Assembly: GCA_902795045.1 (NCBI GenBank)
Contig: CADBJU010000003.1
Coordinates: forward strand, 1-64,000
Length of the DNA stretch: 64,000 nt
Source of the DNA: Oscillospiraceae bacterium
GTDB lineage: Bacteria; Bacillota; Clostridia; Oscillospirales; Oscillospiraceae
Reading direction: 5' to 3'
Positions 32,999-41,844 of this stretch are shown here, in pieces. Positions within the stretch are counted from its first letter, which is position 1; every line of letters begins with the position of its first letter. The notes under the pieces were generated by a model. That model was not told the DNA's origin, searched no databases, and saw only the letters and a program-made list of their open reading frames with translations. The position numbers were made by a program, and so were the translations under genes.

Positions 32999-33310
32999 AT
33001 GGCTCCCAGAAAAGCAAGCGCAGAGAAGGCTGCCGAAGCCGAAGCCAAGAAGGCTCCCGAGACCGCAGCCCCCGCGGCAGAAGCCAAGAAGCCCGCAGCC
33101 AAGAAGCCTGCGGCTAAGAAGCCTGCGGCCAAGAAGCCCGCTGCCAAGAAGGCTGTTGAAGTGATCGTGCAGTCTCCGCTCGGCGGTGAGATCTCCTTTG
33201 CCGAGATCCTTGCCAAGGTTGGCGAAGCTGATAAGGTATACGTTCGCGTCGATCAGAACAAGGCGTACTGGGTACGCGGTGAAGAGACCGGCGACGTTGA
33301 TCTCTGGTAA
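32999..33310 (+). CDS. DUF6465 protein with histone-H1-like Lys/Ala/Pro repeats
   Basis: The 103-residue protein starts at the second ATG, 8 nt after AGGAGG; the first ATG is too close. Residues 1-50 are rich in Lys, Ala, Pro and Glu, with four KKPAA units encoded by 15-bp tandem repeats at 33086-33151. Residues about 53-103 form the DUF6465 domain (VEVIVQSPLGGEISFAEILAK, DKVYVRVDQNKAYWVRGEETGDVDL). The basic tail resembles histone H1/HU tails and may contact nucleic acid or an acidic surface. It has a strong promoter, ribosome binding site and terminator, so it is probably abundant. Confidence 0.8.
   Translation: MAPRKASAEKAAEAEAKKAPETAAPAAEAKKPAAKKPAAKKPAAKKPAAKKAVEVIVQSPLGGEISFAEILAKVGEADKVYVRVDQNKAYWVRGEETGDVDLW
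33086..33151 (+). repeat. coding tandem repeat of a 15-bp AAGAAGCCNGCNGCN unit
   Basis: Four 15-bp units (33086-33145) plus a partial fifth encode KKPAA repeats. Third-position changes between copies show selection on the protein. Length variation between strains is likely. Confidence 0.75.
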
Positions 33311-33317
33311 GCAATTA

Positions 33318-33343
33318 CCCGGCGTTTTGCGCCGGGTTTTTTT
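33318..33343 (+). terminator. terminator of the DUF6465 gene
   Basis: CCCGGCG (33318-33324) and CGCCGGG (33330-33336) form a stem directly followed by seven T. Confidence 0.85.
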
Positions 33344-33382
33344 ATGCCAAAGGCGTCCACAGATTGTGGACGCCTTTGGCAT
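33344..33382. terminator. 18-bp perfect hairpin, terminator of the two-component operon
   Basis: An 18-bp perfect stem (33344-33361 with 33365-33382) around a GAT loop lies 5 bp after the histidine kinase stop (minus strand). On the minus strand it runs into AAAAAAACCCGG, so a T-tract is missing and the T-run belongs to the other strand. Confidence 0.6.
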
Positions 33383-33387
33383 TATCA

Positions 33388-34596
33388 TCACATCAGCGGT
33401 ATCGTCATGGTGAAGCAGATCTCGCCGTCGACCCAGCCGCATTCGATCTCACCGTTGTGGCGGACCACGATCCCCTCCGCGATGGGAAGGCCCAGGCCGT
33501 AGCTGCCGGAGTTTGTGCGGGCCGTGTCGCGCCGGTAAAAGCGCTTGAAGATATCACGGCACTCACTGCGTGTCAGCTCCGGGCTGGGGTTTCTGACCGT
33601 CAGCTCGGCGTTCCGTCCGGATTTCTGCAGGCGCAGGCGCACGGTGCCGGGATCGGAATACTTCTGGGCGTTATCCAGCAGGATATCCACGCACCTTCGC
33701 AGCGCCTGTTCGTTGCCGTAGACGCGGATGTCCGGCTCGATGTCGGATTCGAGCGTCAGGCCGCGCTCGAAATACAGCGGCTCAAAGGGCAGGACGCAGT
33801 CCTCCGTGAGAGCGGACAGGTCCACGTTCTCCTTGTGGGTGTCCGCCTCCCGCAGGCTGTCCAGGCGGGCAAGATCCAGCAGGCTCTCCACCAGGCGGCG
33901 CATCTGCCGCGACATACAAAGGATATTATCGCTGAATTCCCGGCGCTTTTCCTCGCCGTAGCCCGGCTGCTCCAGAAGCTCGGCATTGGCGATAATGACG
34001 GTCAGCGGGGTCTTGAGCTCATGCGACACATCGGACACAAACTGCTTCTGCTGCTTCCATGCCTCCTCCACCGGTTTGACGATCCGGGCGGAGGCAAAAA
34101 CCGTGATGACCAGGACGCCCAAAAAGACCCCCAGGCCGATCAGGATGCTCTCCTTGACCAGGTAGCGCATCGTGGTGCGCTCGCCGGACATGTCGCTAAA
34201 GACCAGCTTCCTGCCGCGCGGCGTCTCCATGCGGACATATCGCAGGCCGCGGTCTTCCAGGACCCCCTCCGTCTCCTCCGCACCGCAGCCGAGCTCATAG
34301 AGCTCCTTCAGCTCGGCCTCATTCGTCAGGTCAAAGCTGCTGTCCCCGCGGGCATCCAGTCTGCCGTCCGTCGTGTATTCCAGGATGAAGCAGGGCAGAT
34401 GGAAATTCTTGCTCGTGGTGATGCTCGGCCTGACCTTCATGCCGGGGTCCTCGGCAATGCGGTGCAGCATGGCATACTGATCCTTGACCAGGCTTTTCTG
34501 CATGTACTCGGTCAGGATCCCCAGCGCCACCACGATCACCACCGTCACGATCAGCATGGTGACGCAGATAAAGCGGACGCGAAGCTTTTTGATCAA
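33388..34596 (-). CDS. membrane sensor histidine kinase
   Basis: The 402-residue kinase has membrane helices at about 8-30 and 150-172 around an external sensor domain. Cytoplasmic motifs are the H-box SDVSHELKTPLTV, the N-box LLDNAQKYS, and the G-box YGLGLPIAEGI. It phosphorylates the partner response regulator encoded directly upstream. The start is a TTG overlapping the regulator's TGA (TTGA), with GGAGG 10 nt before, so translation is coupled. The signal is unknown. Confidence 0.92.
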   Translation of the reverse strand: MIKKLRVRFICVTMLIVTVVIVVALGILTEYMQKSLVKDQYAMLHRIAEDPGMKVRPSITTSKNFHLPCFILEYTTDGRLDARGDSSFDLTNEAELKELYELGCGAEETEGVLEDRGLRYVRMETPRGRKLVFSDMSGERTTMRYLVKESILIGLGVFLGVLVITVFASARIVKPVEEAWKQQKQFVSDVSHELKTPLTVIIANAELLEQPGYGEEKRREFSDNILCMSRQMRRLVESLLDLARLDSLREADTHKENVDLSALTEDCVLPFEPLYFERGLTLESDIEPDIRVYGNEQALRRCVDILLDNAQKYSDPGTVRLRLQKSGRNAELTVRNPSPELTRSECRDIFKRFYRRDTARTNSGSYGLGLPIAEGIVVRHNGEIECGWVDGEICFTMTIPLM

Positions 34597-35267
34597 GCCT
34601 CGTCAACCTCCAGATGGTAGCCGAGCCTGCGCAGGGCCTCGATGCGCAGGTTGGAGTCGATTCTTCTGAGCTTCTTGCGCAAAAAGCCCACATAGACCTC
34701 CACGTGGTTCTCCACCGCGTTGGAGTCGTAGCCCCAGACCTTGGCGAGAATGATCTCCTTGGAGAGATTTTTCTCCCTGTATTGCAGCAGCAGGCGCATC
34801 ACATCAAATTCCTTGGCGGACAGGCGCACGCTCTTCTCGCCGCACACCAGCATCGAGGTCGACAGATCCAGCGCCGTGTTGCCGTAGACCAGCTCGTCCA
34901 CCTGGTTGCCCTGACGGCGCAGGAGGGCGTTGATGCAGGCCAGCAGCTCGCGCATGTCGAAGGGCTTGGTGAGGTAGTAGTCCGCCCCGGCGTTGAGTCC
35001 CTCGATCCGGTCCTCCACGCTCGAGCGCGCCGTCAGCATCAGGATCGGCGTGCCGCAGCGCTTGGAGCGCACATGCCGCGCCACCTGGTAGCCGTCCATA
35101 TTCGGCATCATCACGTCCAGGATCAGCAGATCATAAACTCCGAGCTCGGCGTAATCCGCGCCGGTCTCTCCATCGTACACGGCCTCCACCTGAAAACCGC
35201 GGCCTTCCAGCATGGTCTTGATGGAATCGGCCAGCAGCTTTTCGTCTTCGATGATCAGAATTTTCAT
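34593..35267 (-). CDS. OmpR/PhoB-family response regulator
   Basis: The 224-residue protein has a receiver domain (ILIIEDEKLL, phospho-acceptor in DLLILDVMMPNMDG, and the conserved Lys in YYLTKPFD) and a C-terminal winged helix (LSAKEFDVMRLLLQY...VWGYDSNAVENHVEVYVGFLRKKL). The ATG at 35267 is chosen because AGGAG is about 9 nt upstream; upstream ATGs lie too close to it. It is the first gene of the operon. Confidence 0.93.
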   Translation of the reverse strand: MKILIIEDEKLLADSIKTMLEGRGFQVEAVYDGETGADYAELGVYDLLILDVMMPNMDGYQVARHVRSKRCGTPILMLTARSSVEDRIEGLNAGADYYLTKPFDMRELLACINALLRRQGNQVDELVYGNTALDLSTSMLVCGEKSVRLSAKEFDVMRLLLQYREKNLSKEIILAKVWGYDSNAVENHVEVYVGFLRKKLRRIDSNLRIEALRRLGYHLEVDEA

Positions 35268-35299
35268 TTGCATTTTCTCCTGTTCTGATTTGTCACTGT

Positions 35300-35327
35300 A
35301 TTTTATCATATCTTGCTTAAGCCACAA
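35300..35327 (-). promoter_or_regulatory. promoter of the two-component operon
   Basis: On the minus strand TTGTGG (35322-35327) and TAAAAT (35300-35305) are separated by 16 bp. Confidence 0.55.
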
Positions 35328-35403
35328 TGAAAAAGCAGTTTGTTTTCCAAATTTTAGTAAAAGCGCCTATTGGCTTCATTCGGCAAGCTTCACTCCGCAC
35401 CTG

Positions 35404-35754
35404 TCAATAATAAACCGGCATGGGCAGCTTTCGGTCGAGGATCACCCGTCCGAGGCACAGGCACGCCGCCTTGTCCGCGCCCGTGAGGGAGAGGTTTTCG
35501 TCATCCCGCCCGGGGTTTGCACACAGCAGATGGAGCGTACCGGTACTGTCCTCGCACCACTGGCGGCAGAGCACGCGGCCCCTGTAGTAAAACAGGCCCG
35601 GCTGTGTCTCCTCCGGCGTGTCATGGCCGTCGATCCATACAAGCGCGCCCGCCTTGATAAAGGGTTCCATGCAGTCGTTGTCCAGCCTCAGGCAGAGATC
35701 GGCGTTATGCGGCATATCGGCGCTGCGCGGCAGCAGGGTATAATCCTCGTCCAT
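35404..35754 (-). CDS. S24/LexA-type peptidase-like domain protein, probably inactive
   Basis: The 116-residue protein is a stand-alone S24-like domain: LRLDNDCMEPFIKAGALVWIDG matches the LexA/CI DSMEP region but Cys replaces the catalytic Ser. Where the catalytic Lys is expected (VKR) the sequence reads LCRQW, with Arg. No DNA-binding helix-turn-helix precedes it, and the ATG at 35754 with GGCGGGAA upstream leaves no room for one. It may be a remnant or a regulatory partner. It lies alone, with promoter sequences for the opposite gene beginning near its 5' end. Confidence 0.65.
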   Translation of the reverse strand: MDEDYTLLPRSADMPHNADLCLRLDNDCMEPFIKAGALVWIDGHDTPEETQPGLFYYRGRVLCRQWCEDSTGTLHLLCANPGRDDENLSLTGADKAACLCLGRVILDRKLPMPVYY

Positions 35755-35785
35755 AGCGTTCCCGCCTTTCCCCGTGGATAAGCGC

Positions 35786-35813
35786 TTGAATTTTTCCCGC
35801 AAGCCGCTATAAT
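35786..35813 (+). promoter_or_regulatory. promoter upstream of the GCTT microsatellite
   Basis: TTGAAT (35786-35791) and TATAAT (35808-35813) are 16 bp apart. Transcription would start near 35820, so the GCTT repeat lies in the leader of the downstream acyltransferase mRNA. Confidence 0.6.
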
Positions 35814-35843
35814 AGAAATGCGCAGAGCTCCCGCCCCGCGCCC

Positions 35844-35904
<61 letters not shown>

Positions 35905-36047
35905 ATATTCTCTTCCCTTTTCCCTATTCTGTCAAGGGGTTGTTCCATAATGTCACATCCATTTTTTTCTTTTTTCCTGATTTTGTTGATTTGCACAAAT
36001 AACGCGCTGAAAAACATCTCTATTTTTGGAAACGGAAGTGATTCGAT

Positions 36048-37577
36048 ATGCACAAAAATACCTCCGGACTGGTCATGGCGTGTATGATCTGCGCCGCCCT
36101 CGGCGCGGGCTTCGGAGCGCTCGGCGGCGGGCTGAACTGGTGGCAGGCGCTGCTCATCTGCCTGGGAACCTTCGTCGCCGTCAATCTGCTGTTTGCGATC
36201 TTCTGGCTCATCGTCGCCCTGACGGCGGGCAGCAAAGGCCCGGTTGAAAACCAGAGTCCCATCTGCCGCTGGGGCTGTGCGATCATTGCCGAATGGCTCT
36301 GCTCCTGGGGGCGCGTGCACGCGGTCGTCAGCGGAACGGATCTGCTGCCGCAGGAGGGGCGCTTTCTCTGGGTGTGCAATCACCGCTCGGCCTATGACCC
36401 CGTGGTCACGGCGGACAGGCTCCGCGACTGTAACATCGCCTTTCTCTCCAAGCCCTCGAACATGAACCTGCCAGGGATCGCGCGGCTCGCCTGGGGCGCG
36501 GGCTTTCTCGCCATCGACCGGGAGAATGACCGCGAGGCCCTCAAAGCCATCTTAAGGGCGGCGGACTTTCTCAAGCGCGGCGTCTGCTCCATCGGTCTCT
36601 ATCCTGAGGGGACGCGCACCAAGACCGGCAAGCTTCTCCCCTTCCATGCGGGCTCCTTCAAGATCGCCCAGCGCGGCAATGCCCCCATCGTGCTCGCCGC
36701 CATCCAGGGCAGCGAAAACGTGGGCAAAAACTTTCCCTTCCGCCGCACCGTTGTGAACCTTGACATTCTGGAAGTGATCCCCGCAGGAGCTCTCCGCCTA
36801 CTGCCGCAATCGGATCGCCGGGCATCTGGGCGAGGAGGTCGAGGAATGAGAAAGGTCGCGCTCATCACCGGCTCCTCCCGCGGCATCGGCCGAGCCTGCG
36901 CCGAGGCGCTGGCCAAAGATGGCTGGGCTGTGTGCATCAACTGTGTCGAGCGCGCGGACCTGGCAGCAGAGCTCTGCGATAAGCTGTGCAGTGAGGGCGT
37001 CGACGCTATTTGGGTACAGGCAGACGTGGCCGACGCAGAGGCCGTGAAAGCCATGGTCTTAAGAATCGAAAAGGAGCTCGGCAAAATCACCCTCCTTGTC
37101 AACAACGCGGGCATCGCCAAACAGCAGCTTTTCCAGGACATCGACCGGGCCACCTGGGACCGGGTATTCGCGGTGAACCTCGGCGGCTGCTACAACACCA
37201 TTCAGGCGGTGCTGCCCTCGATGCTCCATGAGCATTTGGGGTGCATCATCAACATGTCCTCCATCTGGGGCAGGCACGGCGCGTCCTGCGAGGTGAGCTA
37301 CTCCGCCACGAAGCACGCCATCATCGGGCTTACGCGCTCGCTCGCGGCCGAGCTTGCCCCCAGCGGCATCCGCGTCAACGCAGTGGCCCCGGGCGTCATC
37401 GACACCGACATGGTGCAGGTGCTCGGTCAGGAGACGCTGGATATGCTGGCCGGGGAGATCCCACTGGGACGCCTCGGCACCCCGGAGGAGGTTTCCCGCG
37501 CGGTGTGCTATCTCGCGGAGGCTTCCTACGTCACGGGTCAGGTCCTGCACGTCGACGGGGGCTTCCCGATCATCTGA
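36048..37577 (+). CDS. 1-acylglycerol-3-phosphate acyltransferase fused by frameshift to an SDR reductase
   Basis: As read, this is one 509-residue frame. Residues 1-60 contain two membrane helices; residues 80-250 form a PlsC-type acyltransferase with the NHRSAYD (HX4D) and EGTRTKTGK motifs, expected to acylate lysophosphatidate at the membrane. Residues 267-509 are a complete SDR. Near 36786 the frame departs from the expected acyltransferase end: removing one G restores GAG CTC TCC GCC..., which encodes ELSAYCRNRIAGHLGEEVEE and stops at TGA 36847-36849. That TGA overlaps the SDR ATG in ATGA. The ancestral arrangement was therefore two coupled genes; the fusion reflects a single-base insertion or a sequencing error. 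GGAAACGGAAGTG precedes the ATG weakly. Confidence 0.75.
   Translation: MHKNTSGLVMACMICAALGAGFGALGGGLNWWQALLICLGTFVAVNLLFAIFWLIVALTAGSKGPVENQSPICRWGCAIIAEWLCSWGRVHAVVSGTDLLPQEGRFLWVCNHRSAYDPVVTADRLRDCNIAFLSKPSNMNLPGIARLAWGAGFLAIDRENDREALKAILRAADFLKRGVCSIGLYPEGTRTKTGKLLPFHAGSFKIAQRGNAPIVLAAIQGSENVGKNFPFRRTVVNLDILEVIPAGALRLLPQSDRRASGRGGRGMRKVALITGSSRGIGRACAEALAKDGWAVCINCVERADLAAELCDKLCSEGVDAIWVQADVADAEAVKAMVLRIEKELGKITLLVNNAGIAKQQLFQDIDRATWDRVFAVNLGGCYNTIQAVLPSMLHEHLGCIINMSSIWGRHGASCEVSYSATKHAIIGLTRSLAAELAPSGIRVNAVAPGVIDTDMVQVLGQETLDMLAGEIPLGRLGTPEEVSRAVCYLAEASYVTGQVLHVDGGFPII
36846..37577 (+). CDS. short-chain dehydrogenase/reductase, FabG-like
   Basis: The 243-residue SDR part has its own ATG at 36846 preceded by AGGAGG at a 7-nt distance, so it can be translated independently. 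It shows the NAD(P) loop TGSSRGIGRAC, NNAG, the catalytic Ser-Tyr-Lys as SSIWG...YSATKHA, and the C-terminal YVTGQVLHVDGG. FabG-type enzymes reduce 3-oxoacyl-ACP in fatty acid synthesis; a neighbouring acyltransferase supports a lipid role. The exact substrate is not provable from sequence. Confidence 0.88.
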   Translation: MRKVALITGSSRGIGRACAEALAKDGWAVCINCVERADLAAELCDKLCSEGVDAIWVQADVADAEAVKAMVLRIEKELGKITLLVNNAGIAKQQLFQDIDRATWDRVFAVNLGGCYNTIQAVLPSMLHEHLGCIINMSSIWGRHGASCEVSYSATKHAIIGLTRSLAAELAPSGIRVNAVAPGVIDTDMVQVLGQETLDMLAGEIPLGRLGTPEEVSRAVCYLAEASYVTGQVLHVDGGFPII

Positions 37578-37589
37578 CTCTGTCGCCTG

Positions 37590-37850
37590 GCTCCCCCTTT
37601 GGGGGAGCTGTCAGCGCCGTTTGCGGCGCTGACTGAGAGGGCCCTCTCCGTCACTTCGTGACACCTCCCTCAAGCGCCGCAAGCGGCTGGGGGAGGCAAG
37701 TGTATACAAAAAGACGCACGGCTTATCTGACGCTGGCATCGCCGCTCGCGGCGATGACTGAGAGGGCCCTCTCCGTCACTTCGTGACACCTCCCCCAAGC
37801 GCCGCAAGCGGCTGGGGGAGGCAAGTGTATACAAAAAAGACGCACGGACA
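37590..37850. repeat. two direct copies of a 91-92 bp intergenic repeat
   Basis: The stretches 37631-37721 and 37756-37847 are nearly identical, starting GACTGAGAGGGCCCTCTCC and ending AAAGACGCACGG; they differ by a T/C change and one extra A. Each is preceded by a different CAGCGCCG- or GCGATG-type hairpin. They contain GGGCCCTCTCC...CTTCGTGACACC and GCCGCAAGCGGC palindromes. Confidence 0.85.
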
Positions 37851-37866
37851 AGCCGTGCGTCTTTTT
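37839..37866. terminator. bidirectional terminator at the end of the second repeat copy
   Basis: GACGCACGG (37839-37847) pairs with CCGTGCGTC (37853-37861), followed by TTTTT on the plus strand and preceded by AAAAAA, giving U-runs for both the SDR and the aquaporin transcripts. Confidence 0.75.
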
Positions 37867-37880
37867 GGTTGTGTGCGAAA

Positions 37881-38570
37881 TTACTTGGTTTCAAGGTATT
37901 TGTAGCAGTAGGCGGCGAGGGCTGCGCCGACCAGGGGGCCGACGATGAAGACCCACAGGGAGCCGAGCGGCGCGGTGTTGCCGGTAATGGCGGCGACGAT
38001 CGCGGGGCCGATGCTGCGGGCGGGGTTGACGGAGGTGCCGGTCAGGCCGATGCCGAGGATATGCACGCCCGTGAGGGTCAGGCCGATGACCAGGCCGCCG
38101 AAGGAGCCGTGGCCCGCCTTGCTGGAGGTCACGCCGAGGATGCAGGTGACGAAGATGAAGGTCAGGATGATCTCGACCAGCAGGCCCGCAATCGCGTTGC
38201 CGCCCACACCGGCGAGGCCGTTGGTGCCGAGGCCGCCGGTCATATCCGTCACGCCGCCGAGCTTAAAGACGATCGCCAGGATGGCCGAGCCGATCAGCGC
38301 GCCGATGCACTGGGCGATGACGTAGCCGCCGACGTCCTTCTTGTTCATGCCGCCGGACAGGTACACGCCGAGGGTGACGGCGGGGTTGATGTGGCAGCCG
38401 GAGATGTTGCCGATGGAGTAAGCCATGGCGACGATGGACAGGCCGAAGGCCAGGGCGGTGAGGATGTAGCCGCCGCCGGAGGCTGCGTCACAGCCCACCA
38501 GCATGGCGGTGCCGCACCCGAGCACGACCAGTGTGCAGGTGCCGACCGCTTCTGCGATAAATTTTTTCAT
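37881..38570 (-). CDS. MIP-family aquaporin/glycerol facilitator
   Basis: The 229-residue channel has six membrane helices and both pore motifs: GCHINPAVTLG and GTSVNPARSIG. The AqpZ-like start (KKFIAEAVGTCTLVVLGCG) suggests a water channel, but selectivity is not certain. The ATG at 38570 is preceded by AGGAGGGGG. An ArsR-AraC regulator lies directly upstream on the same strand. Confidence 0.93.
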   Translation of the reverse strand: MKKFIAEAVGTCTLVVLGCGTAMLVGCDAASGGGYILTALAFGLSIVAMAYSIGNISGCHINPAVTLGVYLSGGMNKKDVGGYVIAQCIGALIGSAILAIVFKLGGVTDMTGGLGTNGLAGVGGNAIAGLLVEIILTFIFVTCILGVTSSKAGHGSFGGLVIGLTLTGVHILGIGLTGTSVNPARSIGPAIVAAITGNTAPLGSLWVFIVGPLVGAALAAYCYKYLETK

Positions 38571-38661
38571 AGGGAATCCCCCTCCTTTCTCTTGTGCCCC
38601 CATCATACCCTACTTTTACATAAAAAGCAAGAGTTGGTTTTATGTAAATCTAAAGTGAAAA

Positions 38662-39387
38662 TTATTTGAGCTGTTTCCGGTATTCCGTCGGCAGCATGTG
38701 GAAACGGTCGCGAAAGGCGGCGGAGAAGCGGCTGGCGCTGTCGTAGCCGACGGCGGCGGCGATGTCGGCGATGCTGTCGTCACTGCGGCGCAGAAGCTCC
38801 GCCCCCTTCTCCAGGCGGTGCTCCTTCATGTGCGCCGCCAGCGAATCGCCGTACACCGCCTTGAATGCCGCCTTGAGCGTCGTGGGATTCATCAGGCAGC
38901 GGCGGGCAAGCTCCTCGATGGTGGGGCGCTGCTCGGGGTGCTGTAAAAGCTCGTCGTGCATGCGGCGCACGGTCTCCACCTGCTCGGCCGTGAAGCCCGC
39001 GGCGCTCTCCGCGCCCTCCCCGGGCTCGGGGCAGGAGATCTCCATGGTCTTTTCGATCATGCTGTGCAGGAGCTTTACCACCGGGGTGTCGGCGGCGCGG
39101 TAGTAGACCTCCTTGCCCTCGCGGCGCGTCTCCACAAGTCCCGCGTCCTTGAGAAGGCGCAGGTGGTGAGAGGCGGCGGGGCTCGACATCTCCGTCAGGG
39201 CGGAGATATTCAGCACGCATTCCTCGCAGTGGCACAGCAGCCAGAAAATGCGTACCCGGCTGCCGTCGTCAAGCAGGCGGAAGATCTCCGCCACGGTGTC
39301 AAAGCTGCCGCCGCGCCGCAGCTGCTTATGCAGTGCCGCCGCGCGCTGCACATTCCCGTGGTCATGGGGCATGAGTTCGATGTTCAT
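38662..39387 (-). CDS. ArsR-type winged helix fused to an AraC-type DNA-binding domain
   Basis: The 241-residue regulator has an N-terminal ArsR domain (residues about 30-110) with LLCHCEECVLNISALTEM, the cysteine-containing metal site CHCEEC, and the recognition helix SSPAASHHLRLLKDAGLV. Residues about 145-241 are an AraC/XylS double helix-turn-helix (IEELARRCLMNPTTLKAAFK and IADIAAAVGYDSASRFSAAFR...GMLPTEYR-like end). Both DNA-binding units in one polypeptide is uncommon. It is divergent from the HMA/P-type ATPase genes, which it probably controls. AAAGGA precedes the ATG. Confidence 0.88.
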   Translation of the reverse strand: MNIELMPHDHGNVQRAAALHKQLRRGGSFDTVAEIFRLLDDGSRVRIFWLLCHCEECVLNISALTEMSSPAASHHLRLLKDAGLVETRREGKEVYYRAADTPVVKLLHSMIEKTMEISCPEPGEGAESAAGFTAEQVETVRRMHDELLQHPEQRPTIEELARRCLMNPTTLKAAFKAVYGDSLAAHMKEHRLEKGAELLRRSDDSIADIAAAVGYDSASRFSAAFRDRFHMLPTEYRKQLK

Positions 39388-39458
39388 ATCGTGTTCCTTT
39401 CCCAAGCGCCCGTTTGGAAATCCTTTTCTCCCATTCGGAAGAGAGTCGGTTTCCGGCG

Positions 39459-39487
39459 TTGACTTTCATTCTTTACAGGATTATACT
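39459..39487 (+). promoter_or_regulatory. promoter of the metal-transport genes
   Basis: TTGACT (39459-39464) and TATACT (39482-39487) are spaced 17 bp. The palindrome at 39499 lies directly downstream, ideal for repression. Confidence 0.7.
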
Positions 39488-39498
39488 CCGGCCATAAA

Positions 39499-39518
39499 GA
39501 TTAAACAATCACTTAATC
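39499..39518. promoter_or_regulatory. probable ArsR-type operator
   Basis: GATTAA (39499-39504) and TTAATC (39513-39518) form a perfect inverted repeat with 8 bp between, with the AT-rich character of ArsR/SmtB operators. It overlaps the expected transcription start of the HMA gene. Confidence 0.6.
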
Positions 39519-39544
39519 GAAAAAAATGACAGGAGGATTCCGAT

Positions 39545-39763
39545 ATGAAAAAGAGCTACAAGATCGAAGTCGACTGCGCCAACTGCGCAAACCTCATGGA
39601 GCAGGCCGCCAAGAAGACCCCCGGCGTCAAGGATGCGACGGTGAGCTTCATGGCCCTCAAGATGACCGTGGATTTTGAAGACGGCGCCGACCCCAAGGCG
39701 GTCATGCAGGATGTACTCAAGGCCTGCCGCAAGGTTGAGCCCGACTGCGAGATCAACTTTTGA
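39545..39763 (+). CDS. heavy-metal-associated (HMA) domain protein, metallochaperone-like
   Basis: The 72-residue protein is a single HMA domain of CopZ-like length. The metal motif reads DCANCANLME, a CxxC in place of the usual GMTCxxC. It probably carries a soft or transition metal to the P-type ATPase encoded downstream. AGGAGG is 7 nt before the ATG. A hairpin with T-run lies between it and the ATPase gene, so the small protein may be made in excess. Confidence 0.88.
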   Translation: MKKSYKIEVDCANCANLMEQAAKKTPGVKDATVSFMALKMTVDFEDGADPKAVMQDVLKACRKVEPDCEINF

Positions 39764-39771
39764 TGTCTTGA

Positions 39772-39808
39772 GCCGCAAGGGGCAATTTGTCTCCCTTTGC
39801 GGCCTTTT
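39772..39808 (+). terminator. intergenic attenuator between HMA and ATPase genes
   Basis: GCCGCAAGGG (39772-39781) pairs with CCCTTTGCGGC (39793-39803) with one bulge, followed by CTTTTCT. Being inside the operon it probably reduces ATPase expression relative to the HMA protein. Confidence 0.6.
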
Positions 39809-39826
39809 CTTCTGGGAAGTGATACG

Positions 39827-41704
<1,878 letters not shown>

Positions 41705-41708
41705 ATAG

Positions 41709-41732
41709 CAAAGTGGAAAGTGGAAAGTGAAG
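41709..41732. repeat. GAAAGTG-type short tandem repeat
   Basis: AAAGTGGAAAGTGGAAAGTGAA lies just after the ATPase stop; the same class as at 4896 and 11237. Confidence 0.5.
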
Positions 41733-41802
41733 ATATTGAAATTTTAGCGGAATGATACCTTTATCCGCCTTCATAAAAGTGCCTCATAACGGGAAATGAT
41801 TT

Positions 41803-41830
41803 GAGCCGCTGACGTTTTTGTCAGCGGCTC
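41803..41830. terminator. bidirectional terminator between ATPase and aminotransferase genes
   Basis: GAGCCGCTGAC (41803-41813) pairs perfectly with GTCAGCGGCTC (41820-41830), followed by ATTTTG. Confidence 0.75.
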
Positions 41831-41844
41831 ATTTTGTATTTGTT

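Noticed and set aside
37590-37866. CRISPR-like array of two direct repeats
   Set aside because: Only two copies of 91-92 bp with one 34-bp spacer-like stretch are present, with palindromes and no cas genes.
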